Shown in pieces: positions 25,528 to 34,594 of a stretch of 64,000 bases of DNA. A model generated the notes under the pieces. It was not told the DNA's origin, did not search any database, and saw only the letters and a list, made by a program, of their open reading frames with translations. The DNA is taken from assembly GCF_000519005.1 (NCBI RefSeq), contig NZ_JAER01000002.1, positions 124,640 to 188,639 of the forward strand, written 5' to 3'. Position numbers and translations under genes: made by a program. The stretch is from Nocardioides sp. J54 (GTDB lineage: Bacteria; Actinomycetota; Actinomycetes; Propionibacteriales; Nocardioidaceae). The first letter of the stretch is position 1. The number at the start of each line of letters is the position of its first letter.

Positions 25528-27159
25528 TCAGCGCAGGTCGGGGTGCACTTGGACCTCGCAGAGCACGACGCCGTCGACCTCGACCTCGGCGACCGTGGGG
25601 TACTTCGGCCACGGGTCGCGGCGCCAGTTCATCAGGGTGTAGATCCCGAAGTCCGGCTGGCCCTCCTCGAGGATCGTCAGCTCCTTCGGCAGGTGCTCGC
25701 GGACCTGGCCGTCGACGCCCCAGCGGTTCTGGACGGTCGCGGTCTCCTGGGAGGTGTAGTCGCGCCAGTTCTCGGCGAGCCAGAGGGCGGCGTCACGGCT
25801 GCAGGCGGCCCAGTAGTCGGTCTCGAACTCGGTGTGCTGCTTCGCGAAGCCCCCGGTGGCGTCGTTGAAGTACATGTACTCGTAGGGGTAGATCCGCGCG
25901 ACACCCACGAGGACCTGGGCCTGCGCGGCAACCGCGACGAGGACGGCGCCACCGGCGGCGCACGCCCGCCACGGCACGACGCGACCCGTCGCCGCCCGGC
26001 GCAGCAGCGCGCCGACACCCACGACGAGGGCGTAGGCGGCCAGCAGCAGCATCGGCGGCACCACGAAGATGAAGTGGCGCAGCGCGTTGTAGAGCGTGGG
26101 GTCGAGGACGACCAGCACGAGCACCGGGAAGACGAAGGCACCGAGCAGCGCGACGTCGGCGGCCGTCCCCCGGCGGCGCGCCAGGTCGGCCACGACCAGC
26201 ACCGTGCCGGCGACGGCCAGCACGACGGAGAGCCACGGCGAGCCCTGCCACAGCCACGTGGGGACGTAGTCCCACGGCAGCTCCATGGCCTCGACCATCT
26301 CGCCCTTGTAGAGGATCGGGTCGTCCCACGGGTACTTCGACATCGACGAGATCGCGTCGGGCAGGCCGGTGACCGGGTTGAGGAAGATGAACGGCCAGAC
26401 CGCCAGGATCGTCAGGTACGACGCCACGCCGACCACCAGCGTGCCCAGCCCGACGCGCCGCAGGCCTGCGACGTCGCGGGCCCGCAGCAGGAGCCAGAGC
26501 AGCGCCATCACACCGACCACGGGCACCCACAGCAGCGCGATCACACGGATCGAGACGGCGATGCCGAAGACCACGCCGAGGGCGACGAGCGGGCCGGCCG
26601 GGAACCGGTCCGGGTGCTCCTCCCAGCGCCTCGCCAGCAGGAGGGTCAGCCACAGCACCGCCAGCATCGCGACCGCGAGGGTGTGGTCCTTCGAGTTGGT
26701 CATCATCCCGCCGGTCCAGCGGGGGTAGAGCGCCAGCGCGAGGGCCGCCGCGAGCGCGAACCACCACGCACCGTGGTCCCCGATCCGTCGCGAACGGCGG
26801 GCGACCTCGAGGGCGCACAGCGCCATGAGGGCCACGCCGAGGATCCCGGTGAACCCGCAGACGAGCGAGCGCACCAGCCACGGATCTGCGTCGAACAGGC
26901 GTCCGGCGCTGGACTGCACGAATGCCACGACCGTCTCGAAGACCGGCCCGTGCTGGGGCAGCTGCATCTTCTCCGGGTAGTCGAGGAAGCTCGTGTCGCT
27001 GCCCAGGCTCAGGTACCAGTCGAGGACGCGGTGGCCGTAGTCGTCCTGCAACGGCTCGTCGTAGGTACGCCCGTGGACGTCGGCCTGGGTGAGCACGAAA
27101 CCGACGAGCAGGAGCAGCAGCAGGCCCAGGAGCGTCTGGGGGGAACGACGCAGCACCAC
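25528..27159 (-). CDS. Multi-pass GT39-like mannosyl/glycosyltransferase membrane protein
   Basis: A protein of about 543 residues with roughly ten hydrophobic helices and a C-terminal extracytoplasmic domain. The short first loop after helix 1 carries the acidic DEPLQDDYGHRVLDW segment typical of GT-C enzymes of the PMT/ArnT group (family 39). Such enzymes move a sugar from a polyprenyl-phosphate donor at the outer face of the membrane. The start GTG at 27159 was chosen because helix 1 follows directly; the open frame continues to 27240 without a ribosome site. Acceptor and sugar are unknown. It interrupts the sterol cluster between hsaA and hsaF. Confidence 0.7.
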   Translation of the reverse strand: MVLRRSPQTLLGLLLLLLVGFVLTQADVHGRTYDEPLQDDYGHRVLDWYLSLGSDTSFLDYPEKMQLPQHGPVFETVVAFVQSSAGRLFDADPWLVRSLVCGFTGILGVALMALCALEVARRSRRIGDHGAWWFALAAALALALYPRWTGGMMTNSKDHTLAVAMLAVLWLTLLLARRWEEHPDRFPAGPLVALGVVFGIAVSIRVIALLWVPVVGVMALLWLLLRARDVAGLRRVGLGTLVVGVASYLTILAVWPFIFLNPVTGLPDAISSMSKYPWDDPILYKGEMVEAMELPWDYVPTWLWQGSPWLSVVLAVAGTVLVVADLARRRGTAADVALLGAFVFPVLVLVVLDPTLYNALRHFIFVVPPMLLLAAYALVVGVGALLRRAATGRVVPWRACAAGGAVLVAVAAQAQVLVGVARIYPYEYMYFNDATGGFAKQHTEFETDYWAACSRDAALWLAENWRDYTSQETATVQNRWGVDGQVREHLPKELTILEEGQPDFGIYTLMNWRRDPWPKYPTVAEVEVDGVVLCEVQVHPDLR

Positions 27160-27217
27160 GCGAGGATAGGGGTCCCGGACCGCGCGGTCGGGCAACTTCG
27201 ACGAGTTGCCGAGTACG

Positions 27218-27568
27218 TCACACCGTGACAGGTGGGGCATGCATGCGGCGCAGCTCCACCGTGCGCACCCCCACGCACCAGCCGACGACCGGCGCGGCCA
27301 GCGGCAGGACCGTCAGCAGGGCGACGTGCCCTGCGTGATAGCCGACCGGGCGCAGCACGGGTAGGAGCAGCGCCCACGGCAACGCGAGGCACACCACGAG
27401 CATTGGCAGCGCCACGCCCCACGGCAGGTTCCACCCGAGCACGACCGGGTCGAGCGCACGCAGCACGGTGACCACCGCCCACACGATGCCGGCTCCGGCC
27501 GCAGCGCCGAGGACGCCGCCCGCGAGGCGCTCGCCGAGCCCGTGTCCCATCTCCTGAGTCGCCCGCAC
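27218..27568 (-). CDS. Small hydrophobic membrane protein
   Basis: A protein of up to 116 residues with three predicted membrane segments (about 12-37, 48-70 and 80-98) and a short basic C-terminus. The start could be GTG at 27568 or ATG at 27550 (MGHGLGERL). It lies between the GT39-like gene and hsaF on the same strand. No family was recognised. Composition and hydrophobic periodicity support a real gene, but function is unknown. Confidence 0.55.
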   Translation of the reverse strand: MRATQEMGHGLGERLAGGVLGAAAGAGIVWAVVTVLRALDPVVLGWNLPWGVALPMLVVCLALPWALLLPVLRPVGYHAGHVALLTVLPLAAPVVGWCVGVRTVELRRMHAPPVTV

Positions 27569-27627
27569 GTCCCCACCCTCCCACGACAGGACGGTGGGGC
27601 CACGTGCAGTGCTCCCTACGGTGCTCC

Positions 27628-28716
27628 TCAGACCGCGGCCGGCGACTCCTGTGCCGCCCGCAGCTGCAGGGCGATGTCGATGAGCTGGTCCTCCTGGCCA
27701 CCGATGAGCTTGCGCTTGCCGGCCTCCAGCAGGATCTGGGCGCCGGAGACGCCGTACCGCTCGGCGGCGTTGCCGGCGTGCTTGAGGAAGCTGGAGTAGA
27801 CGCCTGCGTAGCCCATCATCAGGGTCATCCGGTCGAGGCGGCACTCCTCGGGCATGGCCGGGCGGATGACGTCCTCGGAGGCGTCGACGATCTTGAGGAA
27901 GTCCACGCCGGTGGTCCAGCCGAGCTTGTCGCAGACGCCGATGAAGGCCTCGAGCGGCGTGTTGCCGGCGCCGGCGCCGAAGCGGCGGACCGAACCGTCG
28001 ATCTGGGTGGCGCCGGCACGTGCGGCGATGACGGTGTTGGCGACGCCGAGGCCGAGGTTCTCGTGGCCGTGGAAGCCGACGTCGGCCTGGCCGCCGATCT
28101 CGGCGACCACGGCGGAGACGCGGTCGGCGGTCTGCTCCATGATCAGCGCGCCGGCGGAGTCGACGACGTAGACGCACTGGCAGCCGGCGTCGACCATGAT
28201 CCGGGCCTGCTTGGCGAGGACCTCGGGCGACTGGGTGTGGCTCATCATCAGGAAGCCGACGGTCTCGAGGCCGAGCTCGCGGGCCAGGCCGAAGTGCTGG
28301 ATCGAGACGTCGGCCTCGGTGCAGTGAGTTGCGATCCGGCAGATCTGGCCGCCGTTGTCCTGCGCGGCACGGATGTCGTCCTTGGTGCCGACGCCGGGGA
28401 GCATCAGGAACGCGATCTTCGCGCGCTTCGCGGTCTCCGCGGCGATCTTGATGAGCTCCTGCTCCGGTGTGCGGGAGAAGCCGTAGTTGAAGCTGCTGCC
28501 GCCGAGCCCGTCGCCGTGGGTCACCTCGATGACGGGGATGCCGGACTCGTCGAGGGAGCGGACGATGTCCTCGACCTCCCGGGCCGTGAACTGGTGGCGC
28601 TTGTGGTGCGAGCCGTCGCGCAGGCAGGTGTCGGTGAGGCGCAGGTCGATCGTGCCGAACGGCTCGTCGCCGTGGGTGCCGGACCAGGTGCGCTGCAGGG
28701 TGTTGACGTCGGTCAT
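27628..28716 (-). CDS. hsaF: 4-Hydroxy-2-oxohexanoate/oxovalerate aldolase HsaF
   Basis: A 362-residue class II pyruvate aldolase of the HMG-CoA lyase-like (DmpG) family. It splits 4-hydroxy-2-oxohexanoate into pyruvate and propanal. The metal site is visible as the Asp of [12 protein letters not shown] and the HxH of [26 protein letters not shown] is also diagnostic. It should form a channelling complex with HsaG, encoded 13 bp upstream. It is last in the hsaE-hsaG-hsaF operon that drains the A/B-ring dienoate into central metabolism. Confidence 0.92.
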   Translation of the reverse strand: MTDVNTLQRTWSGTHGDEPFGTIDLRLTDTCLRDGSHHKRHQFTAREVEDIVRSLDESGIPVIEVTHGDGLGGSSFNYGFSRTPEQELIKIAAETAKRAKIAFLMLPGVGTKDDIRAAQDNGGQICRIATHCTEADVSIQHFGLARELGLETVGFLMMSHTQSPEVLAKQARIMVDAGCQCVYVVDSAGALIMEQTADRVSAVVAEIGGQADVGFHGHENLGLGVANTVIAARAGATQIDGSVRRFGAGAGNTPLEAFIGVCDKLGWTTGVDFLKIVDASEDVIRPAMPEECRLDRMTLMMGYAGVYSSFLKHAGNAAERYGVSGAQILLEAGKRKLIGGQEDQLIDIALQLRAAQESPAAV

Positions 28717-28729
28717 CTCGGGCTCCGTA

Positions 28730-29650
28730 TCAGTTCTGGGCGAGGATCGAGCGGGCGATGTTCTCGCCGACCTGCGCTGCGGCGGCGGTCATGATGTCGA
28801 GGTTGCCGGAGTACGGCGGCAGGTAGTCACCAGCGCCCTCGACCTCGACGAAGATCGAGACCCGGCGCATGCCGCGGGTGAAGTCGGAGGGCCCGTCGAA
28901 CTGGGGCTCCTGCAGCAGCCGGTAGCCGGGGACGTACTCCTGCACGGCCTTCTCCATCGCGTGCACCGACTCGGCGATCGCGTCGGTGTCGGCGTCCGGG
29001 TCGACGGCGCAGAAGATCGTGTCGCGCATGATCATCGGCGGCTCGGCCGGGTTGAGGATGATGATCGCCTTGCCCTGGGCGGCGCCGCCGATCGACTCGA
29101 CACCCGCGGCGGTGGTGCGGGTGAACTCGTCGATGTTGGCTCGGGTGCCGGGGCCGGCGCTGACGGAGGAGACGGAGGCGACGATCTCGGCGTAGGAGAC
29201 TCCCCCGCTCTCCTGCGTGGCGCGGGAGACGGCGTTGACCATCGGGATGGTGGCCTGACCGCCGCAGGTGATCATGTTGACGTTGAGCGCACCCACGTGC
29301 TCGAGGCCGTTGACCGGCGGGATGACCGCGGGGCCCACGGCGGCCGGGGTCAGGTCGATCGCGCGAATCCCGGCCTCGGCGTAGCGGGGCGCGTACTCGC
29401 GGTGCACGTAGGCCGACGTGGCCTCGAAGAGCAGGTCGGGCAGCTCGTCCTGCTTGAGCAGCCAGTCGACGCCCTCGTGGCTGACGTCGAGGCCCTTGTC
29501 GGAGGCGATCCGCAGGCCCTCGCTGGACGGGTCGACGCCGATCATCCAGCGCGGCTCGACGACGTCCGAGCGCAGCAGCTTGAACAGCAGGTCGGTGCCG
29601 ATGTTGCCGGGGCCGACGATGGCGGCCGTCAGCTTCCTGGTCGTGGTCAT
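28730..29650 (-). CDS. hsaG: Acylating propanal/acetaldehyde dehydrogenase HsaG
   Basis: A 306-residue acylating aldehyde dehydrogenase of the DmpF/BphJ type that converts the aldehyde from HsaF to propanoyl-CoA with NAD+ and CoA. It has the N-terminal Rossmann motif GPGNIGTD (about 13-20) and catalytic Cys129 in NMITCGGQA. The ATG at 29650 was preferred to the GTG at 29659 because GAGGAG lies 8 nt upstream of the ATG. The gene follows hsaE with a 5-bp gap. Confidence 0.92.
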   Translation of the reverse strand: MTTTRKLTAAIVGPGNIGTDLLFKLLRSDVVEPRWMIGVDPSSEGLRIASDKGLDVSHEGVDWLLKQDELPDLLFEATSAYVHREYAPRYAEAGIRAIDLTPAAVGPAVIPPVNGLEHVGALNVNMITCGGQATIPMVNAVSRATQESGGVSYAEIVASVSSVSAGPGTRANIDEFTRTTAAGVESIGGAAQGKAIIILNPAEPPMIMRDTIFCAVDPDADTDAIAESVHAMEKAVQEYVPGYRLLQEPQFDGPSDFTRGMRRVSIFVEVEGAGDYLPPYSGNLDIMTAAAAQVGENIARSILAQN

Positions 29651-29655
29651 GCGGG

Positions 29656-30474
29656 TCACTCCTCGAACTGGACGGTCAGCGGAGCGAAGCCGCTGATGGA
29701 CGCCGTCACCCGGTCCCCCGGGGCGAACGGCACGAAGGGGCCCAGGGCCCCGGACAGGATCAGGTGGCCCGCGCGCAGCGGGTCGCCGAAGCGGGTGGCC
29801 TGCACGGCCAGCCAGCGCAGCGCCTCGAGCGGGTCGCCGAGGCAGGCGGCGCCGGTGCCGGTGGAGCGCTCCTCGCTGTTGATGGTCAGCGACATGGTGA
29901 CGTCGCGCGGCTCGAGCTCGCTGAGCGGGCGGCCGTCGCGACCGACGACGAACAGCCCGCTGGAGGCGTTGTCGGCGACCGTGTCGGTGAACCCGATGTC
30001 CCAGCCCTCGATTCGCGAGTCCACGATCTCGAGGGCCGGCAGGGCGACCTCGACGGCGTCGCGGACCAGGTCGATCGTGATCTCGTCCTCGGGCACGTCG
30101 ATGTCACGGGCGAGCACGAACGCCACCTCGGCCTCGACCCGCGGCTGCACCAGCGTGCGCATGGAGATCGGCGTGCCGTCGACCCCGCTGCTGACGTCCA
30201 TGTCGGAGAGCAGGTAGCCGAAGTCGGGCTGGTCGACTCCCAGCTGCTGCTGCACCGCCTCGGAGGTCGCGCCGATCTTGCGGCCGACGACGGTGACGCC
30301 CCCGTCGAGGCGGGCCTGCACCAGTCCCTGCTGGACGGCGTACGCCGCCGGGAGGTCGTCGGTGCCGATGAGGTCGCGCACGGCGGAGCACGGCACGCGG
30401 GTCGCCTGGGCGGTCGCGAGGCGCTCGACGGCGGCGGCGATCGCGGCTGGTTCGATCGTCGGGGAGGAGGTCAC
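29656..30474 (-). CDS. hsaE: 2-Hydroxypentadienoate-type hydratase HsaE
   Basis: A 272-residue hydratase of the MhpD/fumarylacetoacetase-fold family that hydrates 2-hydroxyhexa-2,4-dienoate, the small HsaD product. [18 protein letters not shown] (quoted as VGRKIGATS) near residue 63, the acidic metal-binding VEAEVAFVL near 113 and a [12 protein letters not shown] helix fit the family. The GTG start lies 6 nt after a TAGTAT -10 element (leaderless). The promoter is shared head-to-head with kstD around a perfect KstR-type box. Confidence 0.9.
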   Translation of the reverse strand: MTSSPTIEPAAIAAAVERLATAQATRVPCSAVRDLIGTDDLPAAYAVQQGLVQARLDGGVTVVGRKIGATSEAVQQQLGVDQPDFGYLLSDMDVSSGVDGTPISMRTLVQPRVEAEVAFVLARDIDVPEDEITIDLVRDAVEVALPALEIVDSRIEGWDIGFTDTVADNASSGLFVVGRDGRPLSELEPRDVTMSLTINSEERSTGTGAACLGDPLEALRWLAVQATRFGDPLRAGHLILSGALGPFVPFAPGDRVTASISGFAPLTVQFEE

Positions 30475-30480
30475 GCGGCC

Positions 30481-30500
30481 ATACTAGAACCTGTTACAGT
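30481..30500. promoter_or_regulatory. KstR-type operator with divergent hsaE/kstD leaderless promoters
   Basis: TAGAACCTGTTACA (30485-30498) fits the KstR consensus at all fixed positions. It overlaps both -10 elements: TAGTAT (30481-30486, minus, hsaE start 6 nt on) and TACAGT (30495-30500, plus, kstD start 7 nt on). One repressor dimer pair would cover both promoters. Confidence 0.8.
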
Positions 30501-30507
30501 TTTTCGC

Positions 30508-32169
30508 ATGAAGGAGTCGTACGACGTCGTCGTGGTCGGTGCCGGCGGCGCCGGCATGGCCGCCGCCCTCGCCGCTGCCCACCGGGGCCTCGACACCGTG
30601 GTCGTGGAGAAGAGTGCCTACTTCGGCGGCTCCACCGCCCGCTCCGGCGGCGGCGTCTGGATCCCCGGCAACTACGCACTGAAGTCCGCCGGGCAGACCG
30701 ACCCGGACGACCTGGACCGGGCCAGGACCTACCTCGACGCCATCGTCGGCGACGTCGTGCCCAAGGTCCGCCGCGACACCTACCTCGAGCGCGGGCCCGA
30801 GGTGCTCGACTTCATCCGCGAGAAGACCCCGCTCGAGTTCACCTGGGTCCCGGAGTACGCCGACTACCTGCCCGAGCAGCCCGGCGGGCGCCCGCGCGGC
30901 CGCAGCGTCGAGCCCGAGCCGATGGACGCCCGCTTCCTCGGCGACGAGCTCGACCGGCTGCACCCGGCCTACACCAAGGCGCCGGCGAACCTGATCGTGA
31001 TGCAGCGCGACTACCGCAAGATCAGCCTCGGCATGCGGACCATCAAGGGCCCGCTGACGATGCTCAAGGTCATGCTCAAGCGCGTGCTGGCGCTGGTGCT
31101 CGGCCGGAAGATGTACGCGATGGGCAACGCCATCGCGATCGGCCTGCGCAAGGGCCTCGTCGACGCCGGCGTGCCGGTCGAGTACGAGACGCCGCTGCAG
31201 GACCTCCTTGTCGAGGACGGCCGCGTGGTCGGGGTCGTGGTGGAGCACGACGGGCAGCGCCGGGAGGTCCGTGCCCACCGCGGCGTGATCCTCGGCTCCG
31301 GCGGCTTCGAGCACAACCAGGAGCTGCGCGAGAAGTTCCTGCCCCAGCCCACCTCGACCGAGTGGTCGACCGGCTCGTCGGCCAACACCGGCGGCGGACT
31401 GCTCGCCGGCACCGCGGCCGGCGCGGCCACCGACCTGCTCGACGACGCCTGGTGGGGACCGACCATCCCGCTCCCGGGCCGCGCCTGGTTCTGCCTCGCC
31501 GAGCGCAACCTGCCCGGCTCGATCATGGTCAACGCCGCCGGCAAGCGCTACATGAACGAGGCGCTGCCCTACGTCGAGGCGACCCACGAGATGTACAAGG
31601 GCGAGGCGACCGGCGTGAGCCACGTGCCGTCGTACCTCGTCTTCGACCAGACCTACCGCAACCGCTACCTCTTCGCCGGCCTCGCCGGCCGCCAGCCCTT
31701 CCCGGGCCGCTGGTACAAGGAGGGCGTCGTCACCCGCGCCGACTCGCTGGGCGAGCTGGCCGACAAGCTCGGGCTGCCCGAGGGCTCGCTGGAGGCGACC
31801 GTCGAGCGGTTCAACGGCTTCGCCCGCAGCGGCGTCGACGAGGACTTCCACCGCGGCGAGAGCGCCTACGACAAGTACTACTCCGACCCGACCGTGAAGC
31901 CGAACTGCTCGCTCGCCCCGATCGAGAAGGGCCCGTTCTACGCGGTGAAGATCGTCGCCGGCGACCTCGGCACCAAGGGCGGGCTCGTCACCGACGAGCG
32001 TGCGCGGGTGCTGCGCGAGGACGGCAGCGTGATCGAGGGCCTGTACGCCGCGGGCAACGTCTCGTCGGCCGTCATGGGCCACACCTACCCCGGCCCCGGC
32101 GGGACGATCGGTCCCGCGCTCGTGTTCGGCTACCTGGCCGCCGAGGACATCGCGAAGGAGAACGCCTGA
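30508..32169 (+). CDS. kstD: 3-Ketosteroid delta-1-dehydrogenase KstD
   Basis: A 553-residue FAD flavoprotein that introduces the C1-C2 double bond into 3-ketosteroids, a step needed for B-ring opening. The N-terminal dinucleotide motif GAGGAGMAAA (11-20), the KSAYFGGSTARSGGG block and the C-terminal GHTYPGPGGTIGPALVFGYLAA region (quoted as GPGGTIGPALVFGY) are typical. The ATG at 30508 follows TACAGT by 7 nt with no ribosome site. It is co-transcribed with hsd4B (TGATG overlap) and divergent from hsaE, as in Rv3536c-Rv3538. Confidence 0.92.
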   Translation: MKESYDVVVVGAGGAGMAAALAAAHRGLDTVVVEKSAYFGGSTARSGGGVWIPGNYALKSAGQTDPDDLDRARTYLDAIVGDVVPKVRRDTYLERGPEVLDFIREKTPLEFTWVPEYADYLPEQPGGRPRGRSVEPEPMDARFLGDELDRLHPAYTKAPANLIVMQRDYRKISLGMRTIKGPLTMLKVMLKRVLALVLGRKMYAMGNAIAIGLRKGLVDAGVPVEYETPLQDLLVEDGRVVGVVVEHDGQRREVRAHRGVILGSGGFEHNQELREKFLPQPTSTEWSTGSSANTGGGLLAGTAAGAATDLLDDAWWGPTIPLPGRAWFCLAERNLPGSIMVNAAGKRYMNEALPYVEATHEMYKGEATGVSHVPSYLVFDQTYRNRYLFAGLAGRQPFPGRWYKEGVVTRADSLGELADKLGLPEGSLEATVERFNGFARSGVDEDFHRGESAYDKYYSDPTVKPNCSLAPIEKGPFYAVKIVAGDLGTKGGLVTDERARVLREDGSVIEGLYAAGNVSSAVMGHTYPGPGGTIGPALVFGYLAAEDIAKENA

Positions 32170-33050
32170 TGCCCATCGACCCGTCCGTCGCGATCGGCGC
32201 CGACCTCGGCGCCCGGACCTTCAGCTGGACCGAGTCCGACGTGCTGCTCTACCACCTCGGCATCGGCGCCGGCTCCCGTCCGGGCGACAACCTCTCGCCT
32301 TCTGCGCTGCGCTACACCCTCGACGACGCCGCCCTGCAGGTGCTGCCGTCCTTCGGCGTGGTGGCGCCGACCTTCCACGAGACGGACCCGCCGCCGCTCG
32401 ACCTGCCGGGCTGCGACATCAACCTCGCCCAGGTCGTGCACGGCTCGCAGGCGATCTCGGTGTCCGGTCCGCTGCCGACGTCCGGCACGGCGACCATCCG
32501 CACCACGCTCACCGACGTGTGGGACAAGGGCAAGGCCGCCGTGATCTGGCAGGAGGGTGTCGCGACCTCCGACGCCACCGGCGAGGAGCTGTGGCGGGTG
32601 TGCTCGTCGATCTTCGTCAAGGGCGAGGGCGGCTGGGGCGGCGACCGCGGCTCGGCCACGCCGGTCGAGGTCCCCGACCGCGAGCCGGACCACGTGTCGT
32701 CGTACACGGTGACGCCGCAGCAGGCCCTGCTCTACCGCCTGTGCGGCGACCGCAACCCGCTGCACGCCGACCCCGACTTCGCCAAGGCCGCCGGCTTCCC
32801 GGCGCCGATCCTGCACGGGCTGTGCTCCTACGGCATCGTCCTGCGCGAGCTCACCGACGGTCTGCTCGGCGGCGACGCCTCCCGGGTCGGCGGCTTCACC
32901 GGCCGCTTCGCCGGGGTGGTCTTCCCGGGCGAGACGATCCGGGTCGCCGGCTGGCGCACCGACGCCGGCATCATCGGCTCCGCGACCATCGAGGGCGGCG
33001 ACCGCGACGGCTCCCCCGTCCTCGCGGACTGCGTGCTCTCTCTGGCCTGA
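32169..33050 (+). CDS. hsd4B: MaoC-family enoyl-CoA hydratase Hsd4B
   Basis: A 293-residue double hot-dog protein. The C-terminal half carries the hydratase-2 motif region YRLCGDRNPLHADPDFAKAAGF (quoted as GDRNPLHADPDFA) with the catalytic Asp/His. The GFPAPILHGLCSYG segment follows. It hydrates enoyl-CoA intermediates of sterol side-chain beta-oxidation. Its ATG overlaps the kstD stop. The stop codon lies in the first copy of a 13-bp tandem triplication that runs into the intergenic region. Confidence 0.87.
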   Translation: MPIDPSVAIGADLGARTFSWTESDVLLYHLGIGAGSRPGDNLSPSALRYTLDDAALQVLPSFGVVAPTFHETDPPPLDLPGCDINLAQVVHGSQAISVSGPLPTSGTATIRTTLTDVWDKGKAAVIWQEGVATSDATGEELWRVCSSIFVKGEGGWGGDRGSATPVEVPDREPDHVSSYTVTPQQALLYRLCGDRNPLHADPDFAKAAGFPAPILHGLCSYGIVLRELTDGLLGGDASRVGGFTGRFAGVVFPGETIRVAGWRTDAGIIGSATIEGGDRDGSPVLADCVLSLA

Positions 33051-33079
33051 TCCTCTGGCCTGATCCTCTGGCCTGATCC
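33041..33079. repeat. 13-bp tandem triplication over the hsd4B stop
   Basis: TCTGGCCTGATCC is repeated three times without change (33041-33053, 33054-33066, 33067-33079). The first copy contains the last codons and TGA of hsd4B, so the stop codon itself is triplicated, in shifting frames. Confidence 0.9.
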
Positions 33080-33088
33080 GCCGGCCGG

Positions 33089-33526
33089 TCAGTCCAGGCT
33101 GGCCGTGAGCCGGCGCAGCAGCGTGCGCAGCTGCTCCGCCTCCTCCGCGGAGATGCCGAGCAGCTCGCCGACGCGGCAGTGCACGTCGCCGAAGCGGGCG
33201 TGCACCTCGCGACCGGCGTCGGTCAGCGCGACGACGACGGCGCGCTCGTCGTCCGCGCTGCGACGACGGGTGACGAGCCCGTCGCGCTCCAGGCGCCGCA
33301 ACAGCGGCGACAACGTGGCGTGGTCGAGGCGCAGCTCGCGCCCGACGTCCTTGATCAGCACGTCCTCGCGCGCCCCGAGCACCACCAGGACGAGGTACTG
33401 CGGGTAGGTCAGGCCGAGCTCGGCGAGGACCGGGCGGTAGGCCGCCGTCACCTGGCGCGAGGCGGCGTACAGGTCGAAGCAGAGCAGGTCATCCAGGACG
33501 GGCGCGGCGAGGGACGAATTCCTCAT
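33089..33526 (-). CDS. ohrR: OhrR-type organic peroxide-sensing MarR repressor
   Basis: A 145-residue MarR-family regulator. The N-terminal block DDLLCFDLYAASRQV carries Cys16, which corresponds to the redox-sensing Cys of OhrR, and is followed by LGLTYPQYLVLVVL. The winged helix contains LRLDHATLSPLLRRLERDGL (quoted as DHATLSPLLRRLE). The ATG lies 6 nt after a TATATT -10 element, so the mRNA is probably leaderless. It is divergent from an OsmC/Ohr-family gene, the standard arrangement in which OhrR represses its target until a lipid or organic peroxide oxidises the Cys. Confidence 0.88.
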   Translation of the reverse strand: MRNSSLAAPVLDDLLCFDLYAASRQVTAAYRPVLAELGLTYPQYLVLVVLGAREDVLIKDVGRELRLDHATLSPLLRRLERDGLVTRRRSADDERAVVVALTDAGREVHARFGDVHCRVGELLGISAEEAEQLRTLLRRLTASLD

Positions 33527-33602
33527 GCTTGGAATATACCTCGTGGGCGATTAACTTGTGCACTAGGCACTCGCCCGTCTCCCCCAACGAGAGGATCCAC
33601 CC

Positions 33603-34043
33603 ATGCCCACTCGCACCGGACGTACCGCCTGGAACGGCGGCCTGCAGGACGGCACCGGCCAGGTCGAGCTGACCTCCTCCGGCGCCGGCACCTTCGACGT
33701 GTCCTTCCCCAAGCGCGCCGCCGACGACGCCGACGGCACGACCAGCCCGGAGGAGCTCATCGCGGCCGCGCACTCCTCGTGCTACGCGATGGCCCTGTCC
33801 AACGAGATCGCCCAGGCCGGCGGCACCCCCGTCGCGCTCGACGTCTCCGCCGACGTGAGCCTCGGCCCGGACCCCGCCGGCGGCTTCCAGCTGACCGGCA
33901 TCAAGCTCACCGTGCGCGCCGAGGTCGAGGGCCTCGACGACGAAGGTTTCCAGGCCGCCGCCGGCGCCGCGAAGGCCGGCTGCCCGGTCAGCAAGGCGCT
34001 CGCCGCCGTGCCGATCACGCTGGACGCGGCGCTGGAGGGCTGA
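33603..34043 (+). CDS. OsmC/Ohr-family organic hydroperoxide reductase
   Basis: A 146-residue OsmC-superfamily peroxidase. The two reactive cysteines are Cys60 in AAHSSCYAMAL and Cys127 in AGCPVSKAL. The N-terminal WNGGLQDGTG and the SPEELIAAAH segment favour the OsmC branch over classical Ohr. AGAGGA lies 7 nt upstream of the ATG. The divergent ohrR gene implies peroxide-inducible expression. A strong terminator follows 7 bp after the stop. Confidence 0.87.
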   Translation: MPTRTGRTAWNGGLQDGTGQVELTSSGAGTFDVSFPKRAADDADGTTSPEELIAAAHSSCYAMALSNEIAQAGGTPVALDVSADVSLGPDPAGGFQLTGIKLTVRAEVEGLDDEGFQAAAGAAKAGCPVSKALAAVPITLDAALEG

Positions 34044-34050
34044 GCCAGCT

Positions 34051-34082
34051 GCAGGAATCCCCGCCTGGCCGGGGATTCCTGC
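34051..34082 (+). terminator. Terminator after the OsmC-family gene
   Basis: A perfect 13-bp stem, GCAGGAATCCCCG (34051-34063) with 34070-34082, closes a 6-nt loop directly after the stop. It should end transcription from the OsmC-family gene. Confidence 0.8.
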
Positions 34083-34114
34083 GGTTGTCGGCCGTTGCAA
34101 CGGCCACTAACCGC
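34081..34114 (-). terminator. Second hairpin, end of the MOSC gene
   Basis: GCGGTT (34081-34086) pairs with AACCGC (34109-34114) around the inner palindrome GGCCGTTGCAACGGCC (34090-34105). It overlaps the MOSC stop codon and abuts the OsmC terminator, giving back-to-back terminators between convergent genes. Confidence 0.55.
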
Positions 34115-34571
34115 AAGTTTCCGTCGACAAGTCCACGGTGTCGCCCACCCGGATCGACCCGCCTTCGAGCACGCGGAACACGGTCCCGGCACGGCGCCGC
34201 AGCGCCTCCTGTGCCCCGGCGCCGATCGTGTCGTCGAGGAGCTTGCAGGGTGCGGCCACCCGCACCGCCTCGAGCAGCACGTCGCCGACGCGGATCCGCG
34301 CCCCCGGCTCCCGGGGTACGACGCCGTGGCTGATCGTCAGGTTGCGGCGAGTCAGACCCGAGGGCACCGGGCGCCCGTAGGCCGTCGCCGCCTCGTCGAG
34401 CGACTCCCGGCTCTGCACGGTGACGTGGCGGTGCCGGGTGCCGTGGTAACGGTCTCCGACGATGCCGCGACCGGCCTCGACCTCGACCGCCTCCTTCGCC
34501 TGCATCGGCAGGCGGGTCGCCTTGGCGACGTGGATCGACTCCACCACCGGCGCCCCTGCCTCAACCTGCAC
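34107..34571 (-). CDS. MOSC-domain protein
   Basis: A 154-residue protein consisting of one MOSC (molybdenum cofactor sulfurase C-terminal) domain. VEVEAGRGIVGDRYHG near residue 30, LTRRNLTISHG near 75 and the conserved Cys in RVAAPCKLLDD near 110 are the family hallmarks. Standalone MOSC proteins are thought to handle sulfur on molybdenum cofactor or to act in detoxification. No molybdenum genes are nearby. The substrate is unknown. Confidence 0.8.
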   Translation of the reverse strand: MQVEAGAPVVESIHVAKATRLPMQAKEAVEVEAGRGIVGDRYHGTRHRHVTVQSRESLDEAATAYGRPVPSGLTRRNLTISHGVVPREPGARIRVGDVLLEAVRVAAPCKLLDDTIGAGAQEALRRRAGTVFRVLEGGSIRVGDTVDLSTETCG

Positions 34572-34594
34572 GCGACAACACTAGGGTGGCGGGC

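Noticed and set aside
24673..25642. Several open frames of 60-200 codons in the hsaA/GT39 gap
   Set aside because: They run through the hairpin repeats and give the same repeated peptide in several frames. No ribosome sites and no family resemblance are visible.
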